Positions 53,401 through 62,400 of a stretch of DNA of 64,000 nt are shown piece after piece (positions within the stretch are counted from its first letter, which is position 1; every line of letters starts with the position of its first letter). A program made the translations under genes and the position numbers. The notes under the pieces are model-generated. The model was not told the origin of the DNA. It ran no database searches and saw only the letters and a list, made by a program, of their open reading frames with translations. Source of the DNA: Euleptes europaea (taxonomy: Eukaryota > Chordata > Lepidosauria > Squamata > Sphaerodactylidae); contig NC_079324.1 in NCBI RefSeq assembly GCF_029931775.1, positions 59,155,268 to 59,219,267 on the forward strand. The letters are read 5' to 3'.

Positions 53401-56400
53401 GGTCCGACTTGTGGGCACCATTGCTATTTTAAAGCGATTTAAAAACGCTTCGGGCCCCCGATCCTGATTTCCCCACCTGCCGCACTTTTTAAAGTGTCAA
53501 AACAGCTGAACAGGGTGTTCAGGCACTTGAAAAGGTGGGTGGGGCAAGAGTGCCTCAGCCCACCACACTGTGGGTCTGATCAAGATTGGGCCCTCACAGC
53601 ATTTTGAAACGGTTTTGAAATGCCGGCCATGTCTGCAGGTCAGACCTTTGGATGCTGCCACATCTAGTTTGGCCCTTACTGTCTTAATAAAGGGTTGCCC
53701 CTGAGCACAAAACAAGACTATCCATGAAATAGGCTGTGAGTGCCATAAGAACATAAGAAAAGCCCTGCTGCATCAGACCAAGGCCCATCAAGTCCAGCAG
53801 TCTGTTCACACTGCGGCCAGCCAGGTGCTTCTAGGAAGCCCACAAACAAGACGACTGCAGCAGCATCATCCTGCCTGTGTTACACAGCACCTATTATAAT
53901 AGGCATGCTCCTCTGATCCTGGAGAGAATAAGTATGCATCATGACTAGTATCCATTTTGACTAGTAGCCATGGATAGCCCTCTCCTCCATGAACATGTCC
54001 ACTCCCCTCTTAAAGCCTTCCAAGTTGGCCACCATCACCACACCCTGAGGCAGGGAGTTCCTTTTATCAGTTTTGAATCTCTCACCCTCCACCTTCAGCC
54101 GATGACTCCGGATTCTAGTATTATGAGAGAGAGAGAAAAGCTTCTCCCTGTCCACTCTCTCCATACCATGCATAATTTTAGAGACCTCGATCATGTCTCC
54201 CCTTAACTGCCTTCTTTCCAAGCTAAACAGCCCTAAGCGCTTTAACCACTCCTCATAGGGCAGTTGCTCTAACCCCTTGATCCTTTTGGTTGCTCTTTTC
54301 TGCACCTTCTTCCCTTTCATATTCTTGAACTCATTGGGGCGGGGGGCTGGATTTCCAGTGGCTGTCCAGAATGTGTGTGTGGCATCCAGGAACATGCTAT
54401 AACCCATGCCGCCTTTTCTCCCCCCCCCCCCCAGGGAGCGGCGGTGATGATGGCGGATTTCTCAGCTCCTGTGCAGGTAGCGGTCAGCACTGCTTTCGCC
54501 TTCTTCAAGCAGAAAGCCTTCATGAACCGGACGGTTGGAGAGATCTTGTGGGGGTACAAAGACCCCCTCATCACGATCCTGAACACCATCAAGCCTGGCT
54601 TGCTTCCTTTCGGTGACCAGTTTGGCTTATTTGTCGGGGTGAGTAAAACTGCCAGGGGAAGGAGCGAGGGGCGGTGGACTCTTAAGAAGAAGAAGAGTTG
54701 GTTTTTATATGCTGGCTTTCTCTACCACTTCAGGGAGACTCAAACCAGCTTACAATCACCTTCCCTTCCCCTCCCCACAACAGACACCCAGTGAGGTAGG
54801 TGATGCTCAGGGAGCTCAAAGAGAGCTGTGACTAGTCCCAGGTCACCCAGCTGGCTTCGTGTGTAGGAGTGGGGAAACAAATCCAGTTCACCAGATTAGC
54901 CTCCGCCGCTCATGTGTAGGAGTGGGGAATCACACCCGGTTCTCCAGATCACTGTCCACCGCTCCAAACCACCGCTCTTAACCACTACACCACGCTGGCT
55001 CTCTAAGACATGTGGTTGAAACCAGAAGAGCAGGGATGCAGGAAGATAACTCGGATTTACATTTCTGATGCCTGGTAGAAAATCCTAGTCTCTCTGCCCC
55101 ACCCTCCATCTCATGCACGCATTCTAAACAAAAATAGGGTTGAATTCGTAAAAGCTGAAAGCGGAAGGAAAAAATAATTGTGGTGGTGTCCCAATCGGCC
55201 AATGGGACCTAGCGACCATTAAAATCAACTTGAAAGATCAGCTCCCTTAGCAGCCATATTGGCCCTTATTTTCTTTGCTGCCAGAGCATACAGGGCAGTC
55301 CTCTGAGAGACAAACCCATCGGTATCTTTTAACAAAAATACTCGTTTCTCAGCTCTAGGACAAGTGTTTAGGCCAGAAACCAACCCGGCAAGAAATTTAG
55401 CCCTGGGCTCCACATATAGAGGGCGTTCAAATTAGTATTGGTATAAGTCCTCCAGGCAGATGTTCCACAGATGTTTAGTTAAGTAATTGTTAGCAACTTC
55501 TGCTTCTGAGCTGTGGCCCTCTCCTGGGGGCATCTCCATGTTCTCCTTTGTTTAGGAGGACAGCATGTGAATTGATCTTGCTTGCTTCTCTCTGTTCTTG
55601 ATCATGCGGAGCTGGGGTTGCAGAATGACTCACTGAAGATGTTTTGTACTCTCTATCAGCTCAACAACACTGATATGGGCCTGTTCACGGTGAACACAGG
55701 TGTTGATGACATTTCCAAAGTCCATATGGTGGATACCTGGAACGGATTAAAAAAGGTAGGGAAATTATTATGGTCAGCCAACTCGTGTCTGTTTTGAAGG
55801 GAGAAAAAACAATCTTTCCACACAATGATGTCACTTGAAGCATGCGGCGTTCTTTTTTGTTCTTTCACAGTGGTTCTTGCAAAAGAGGCACGGTGCTTTC
55901 TCAGTCTTACTGGGCCTTCCTTTGCTTTGAATGCTCTCTTCTCACATCAACCAGGGCCTCATTTTGAACAGTTCCATGTCCTGAGAACTTTTAAACATTC
56001 CCTGCTTCAAAAAAAAAGCAAAAAACCAACAAACCCCCAAAAGGTCATCAGAGTTCTTGAACAAATTGGCTCAAGCTCTGCACCAAGGAGAAGCTAAAAT
56101 TCTGCACCTGGGTTCGGCGCTGCAGGTTTGCTTGGGGTTTTGGTTTGGTTTGGCAGGGCTGAAATGTTCTGTCTGGTTGATTTTTTTTTTTGATGAGGTG
56201 CCCCTGATTAATCAAGCAGCCGGTTTCATAACTTTGTTTTTCCAAGTCAGTATGTAGAAATGCATGGGTGGCAGGTTTCATCTTAGGACAGTTGGTTACC
56301 TTTCTCTTCTAGACAGGTTGGAATACTGCTTCTGTGATGGAAGGCATCGTCTTAGTTAGAGGCACACACCTCTCCCCTTCTTCCTCTTTTTCGCAGGAAA

Positions 56401-59400
56401 AAGTAGAGTATCCCTTATCTGGACAACCCATATCTGGGCTGATCTGAAAACTGGACCCTTTGAGCTGATTAGCCTCTGCTTAAAATCCTCCAGGGAAGGA
56501 GAGCTCACCACCTCCTAAGGAAGCCTGTTCCACTGTGGAACTGCTCTAACTGTTAGAAAGTTCTTCCTAATGTTTAGCCGGAAACTCTTTTGATTTAATT
56601 TCAACCCCTTGGTTCTGGTCCGACCTTCTGGGGCAACAGAAAACAGCTTGGCACCCTCCTCTCTATGACAGCCCTTCAAGTACTTGAAGATGGTGATCAT
56701 ATCCCCTCTCAGTCTTCTCCTCTCCAGAGTAAACATACCCAGCTCCTTCAACCTTTCCTCATAGGACTTGGTCTGGGGTTGTGGCTCAGTGGTAGAGCAC
56801 CTGCTCAGCATGCAGAAAGTCCCAGGTTCAATCCCCGGCATCTCCAGTTAAAGGGACTAGGTGAGTAGGTGGTGTGAAAGACCTCTGCCTGAGACCCTGG
56901 AAAGCCACTGCCGGTCTGAGTAGACAATACTGACTTCGATGGACCAAGGGTCTGATTCAGTAGAAGGCGGCTTCATGTGTATTAAATGGAACTCCCAAAC
57001 AGTAACTGGTATAAGGCAGCTTCATGTGTTCGTGTGTGTGGTCTCCAGACCCCTCACTATCTTTGTTGCCCTCTTCTGGACACGTTCCATGTTGTAGTTG
57101 ATGTGAAAAACCTCAGCTGGAGATCCTAGAGAGCAGCTGCCAGTCTGTTTAGGCAATACTGATCTTGATGTACCAATGGTCAAATTCAGTATAAGGAACC
57201 TTCATGTATTCAAATACATGGTTGAGCAATCTGCGGGGAACAGGTAATACAGGTATTCTGGTGAGATAATCACACCTTTGCTTTCTAATGGTTCAGCGCA
57301 CACAAAATTATAAATTACATTCAGGCTATGTCTATAAAGTGTATATAAAACGCAAATGAATTTGGGTCCCATCCTCTAGATAGCTCATGTATATTACAAT
57401 ATACGGAAAGATCCAATATTCCAATATGCAGAAAGATCCGAAATACAGACCACTTCTGGTCCCAAGAAGTCCGGATAAGGGATACTCAACCTGTACCATT
57501 ATTAAGGCTGGGTTTGCTATGACACAAGCATCATCTAAAAATAGAATACTTTCTCCCTCTCTTCAGGTCTGCTATTATTATTTATGAGCATGTTGCATCA
57601 GTGTAATTGATAACAGCTCATCCTTTGAGAAATGAAGATTTCTTTAATCAGATGTCAGTCCTAGTGATCGCCCCCTCTTATCTGGCAAGCAGAGAAGGGC
57701 AAGTCCCTTGTTTTGTCCAAATCACCCGAATCTTGGAGGAGTTTCTTGGTACTATGCTTCAAGTGGAAGCGCACAAGTCAAATCAGGGCAGCAGGGACAC
57801 GTCAAAAACATTGCAGCATTCCTCCTGGGGTGGGTGGAAAGTGTGCAACAACCATGGGGGAATCTGGATGAGGTGAGGTGGGTTTTTAGCCCTTGAACAG
57901 CCATCCTGATTCTCTACCTCTTTACGGCTTCATGACTCTGAAGAAGTGAGCTGTGGCTCACGAAAGCTCATACCTGCCAGAAATTTTGTTAGTCTTTAAG
58001 GTACAGCCACAACAAAAAGGGGAAAAAAACCTTAAACCTATAAACCTAGAATAAGGTACCCAAAAGGTAAGGAGTCAACATGAAATCATGGGCTAATATT
58101 GATACAAGTGATTTTGTGAATAATACATAATAAATTTAATACAAGCACAATATTAATATTAATATGAACAACTTGTATGCAGCCCAGTCCTAGCCTCTAT
58201 GTATCTGTGCTGAGCATGACAAATACACATAAAAACACAACAGTGTGACAATATACCCAAACAATATCACAGCTCAGACCATACGCATTTCAGCTTCTTC
58301 AGTGGTCTGAATAATACAATTCTATCCACAAAAACGTGCATAGTATAGCTACTATATTTCATATAAACACATATAAAGTTTAATCATTCAACTTATGCAT
58401 TCCTGAATATTAAGTATAAAGAAAAAAATGCCCGTGTTTCTCCACCCCCAGTGTGCACTAAACTTCTATGAACTATCTAAACAATATACAAAAATGTTTC
58501 AAGCTTGCAATACAATGCTTATATGATTTGTAAAAACAATATCGCTAGATGGCTATATGCCTATATAGTGCCAATATATATGCCTATATAGTGCCAATTT
58601 GTAGTATCAATATTGGCATGACACAGTCTTATGTGGAAAGTCCATAGATAGTGAACAAGACGGCTCAACAAGCCGTTTCGTGTGAGACACTTCCTCAGTT
58701 GTATTTCATTGTCTTGGTCCAGTATCACAGCGTACAATTTCTTGCCCAGATCTTTTTACAGTTGCTACTGCTTACACTTTTCTCTGTACCTTACTGGATA
58801 TCATATCTACGCCATTTTGAAAGTGGACGAACGTATAAGACAATTGCAATCCGTAGACTGAGTAAGCTGCCATTTGTAAATTGTAAAGTCTAAAATTTGT
58901 TTATGTATATTTCATCCAAAGCTGACTTTATAATCTTAGGCTCCTATAGAAGTATTCCTTTCACAGTACTCAAGTCATCAAGATATATTGAAAAGATGCT
59001 ACTGGACTCTTGCTCTTTTCTACTGCTAGTGACAGACACCCGTTGTAATCTGTGTCTTGTAGGTGTCGTATTGGAGGTCCGATCAGTGCAACCAGATCAA
59101 CGGAACTAGTGGGGAATTGTGGCCTCCTTTTATGACTCCTTCTTCACCGGTAGAGTTCTACAGTCCTGACGCATGCAGGTGAGCTGGGCAGAAATGGAGT
59201 GCCAGACACATGACCAGGAGCATGAAGTTCTGATCCACCCTTCCATGAAACTATCTTGGTTGTAATATATTCCATGGGGGTAGACCAAATACCAAATTTA
59301 GGAGCCCCTTGGTGCAGAGTGGTAAGCTGCAGTACTGCAGTCCAAGCTCTGCTCACGACCTGAGTTCGATCCCGACGGAAGTTGGTTTCAGGTAGCCGGC

Positions 59401-62400
59401 TCAAGGTTGACTCAGCCTTCCATCCTTCCGAGGTCAGTCAAATGAGTACCCAGCTTGTTGGGGGTAAAGGGAAGATGACGGGGGAAGGCACTGGCAAACC
59501 ACCCCGTAAACAAAGTCTGCTTAGTAAACGTCGGGATGTGAAGTCACCCCATGGGTCAGGAATGACCCGGTGCTTGCACAGGGGACCTATACCTTTACCT
59601 TTAGACCAAATAAGGTCTTCAGGAGGGGGCAGGATATGGACCCATGGCGCTCTACCACTTTAGTCTTCTTTGTGGTTGACCCACACCCCTTTAGATTATT
59701 TGTTTTTATATTCCACTTTCCTCTTAAAAGATACATAACATGGGTTTCCTGGCAATCCCCTCCCTATACCTTCACTTTCTGGTATAAAATATTTCCAACT
59801 GGTCAAAGAGTTTGGGTAAGTTAACCTTGTAGGTTAGCAATGAAAGGTCTTGTATGGTCAACTGGTGGAGAGGGCTTGCGGGGTACCCAATTTAAAGTCT
59901 TACTGCAGAGCTATCAAATTAGCGGATTTGAAGGACTGGTGCTTTTGATTCTTGAATCATCGCTTAGCAGAAGTTTAACACTGAGTGGAATGATTTGGTT
60001 CCAGCAGAGAAATTTGGAAATAGCCTATTGGGAATAGCCAATCCAATTAAATTCTGTACCATCTATATACACATGAACACATGAAGCTGCCTTATACTGA
60101 ATCAGACCCTTGGTCCATTGAAGTCAGTATTGTCTGCTCAGACTGGCAGCGGCTCTCCAGGGTCCTAGGCTGAGGTCTTTCACATCACCTACTTGCCTAG
60201 TCCCTTTAACTGGAGATGCTGGGGATTGAACCTGGGACCTTCTGCATGTCGAGCAGATGCTCTACCACTGAGCCACAGCCCTTCCCCAAACTGTATAAAC
60301 ACATGAAGCTGCCTTATACTGAATCAGACCCTTGGTCCATCAAAGTCAGTATTGTCTTCTTAGATAGGCAGTGGCTCTCCGGGGTCTCAGACTGTGGTCT
60401 TTCGCATCCCCTACTTGCCCAGTCCCTTTAACTGGAGATGCCGGGGATTGAACCTGGGACCTTCTGCATGTCAAGCAGAGGCTCTACCACTGAGCCACAG
60501 CCCCTCCCCAAAGTATTTGCTGAAACCCAGGATCAAACCAGGGACTTTTAGATCTTCAGTCTAAAGCTCTCCCAACTGAGCTATTCTGGCAAATGTATAG
60601 TAAGCCCTTATGTTAATTTTAAACCCTACTCTGTCTTTGAGTTTGCAGCTGGTGCTTTGAATAGAGTTTCTAACAGAGGAGTTGAATTTGGGATTGGTAC
60701 AAGAGTCAAAGACGGTTAAGTGTGGGTCCATTTGCTTGTGGTTATGTGGTTTCTGAGTTCTTTGGGGAGTGTCTACATGAACATCTCCTCCTAGTTTTTG
60801 ATGAGCCTTGTGATAAGGAGAAATTTGTGATCCAGTTACTTGGCGGTGCTAACGTCATCTGCCAAATGGCAGGTGTTTCCGAACTTTCCACCTTCATTGT
60901 GTAAGATGCGATTTTGGAAATGCAAGCATCAATATGAAATCGTTGATTGGGCCAGCTGCTGTTCATCACGGTTTGTCCCTGGTGGGGTAAGCCTGCACAA
61001 ATCTGATAAGATGGTCTATAAACTAGCAAGACGTATTCATATCCCCCACTCCATCTCTCCACGTGCTGGAAGTCAACTGAAATTAGCTCAAGTGGTAATG
61101 GTGCAGTATGGAGGAGCATTTTCTGTCTGGTGTCTTCTGCTTCAAGCATGAGCAAGGTCTTGTCACATAGTTTTGAGTATCCTTGGCTATGAGTGGCCAG
61201 TAAAACACATGTAGCTGCCTTATGCTGAATCAGACCCTTGGTCCACCAAAGTCAGTATTGTCTACTCAGACCAGCAGCGGCTCTCCAGGGTCTCAGGCAG
61301 AGGTGCCAGGGATTGAACCTGGGACCTTCTGCATGCCAAGCAGAGGCTCTTCCACTGAGCCACAGCCCCTCCCCAACCTGGCTCTAGCCAAGTTGACCAC
61401 ATGATCAACACCAAAGGTGTCCCATATTCTCAGCCAGTTCCTTGTAAAACCTTACTTTGTGCTTTTGAGTTTGGCTCTAGCTCACATCGAGTGATAATTT
61501 TTCACTGAAGAGTAGCATTTTTATCCAGACTTTTATCTGCTGTACACTGCATTGGTCAGGCCGCACCTGGAGTATTGTGTGCAGTTCTGGAGGCCTCACT
61601 TCAAAAAAGTAACTGAATCTTTAACATAGCACAAATCTATACATTTTTACTCCTACATATAATCTAACTGCCTTATGCAACTTAATATTGTGTTGTGTTA
61701 ATACACTGTTTGCTGAGCCTCTTAAACCAATATATCTAAACAATAGATAACACTGTTTACTTATTGTTATTAAGTCTGGTAATATATATATCTATACACA
61801 TCTTCTAGTATGATCAACGTAATATCTTATAGTATCTAACGTATAGAGTTTTTAAACTAAAGAGAGCTGGATTGAGATACAGTTATTACTAATCAAACGT
61901 AAAAGCTCTGAAGCAGTGTCAAAAACTCAAAATGAACAAAAGCTTTTGCTGTCTTAATTGCTGTGGCAACAGTTTTTACCGTTTCTGATTGCTACTTTTT
62001 TCTTGTTTTGTGCAGTGGTTGTCTTCTGGATTTTCATTAAAAAAAATTATTCACAAGTGTCAAAATCAGCAATAAAGCCAACGACAGCATAGACTGAAAT
62101 AGATTAAAATGTGTAGCCATGTTCTCTCTGTCTCAGTTTCTCCGTAAGGTCAGAATACAATGGACAGCGGGAGAAGAGGTTAAGGTGAATGAAAAGAGCG
62201 AGCAGTTGGTGTGTTAAGGACTTGGGGTGGAGGGAATGTACAGCCACACTCCAGTGAGACTTGGTCAGTTCACTGCTGTTTTATCCTTCGGGCATCTCTG
62301 GCATTGAAGGGGGTGACTTTCCTATTGAAATCTTTCTTTCAGATCCTTAAAACTTCAGTTCGAAGCGCCTGGGAAAATCAAAGGAATACCGACATACCGT

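Noticed and set aside
56772-56850. tRNA-like heads of SINEs as tRNA genes (also 12181, 15033, 46620, 60216)
   Set aside because: They are followed by the shared SINE body and tail, carry changes in the stems and lack a terminator after the tRNA part.
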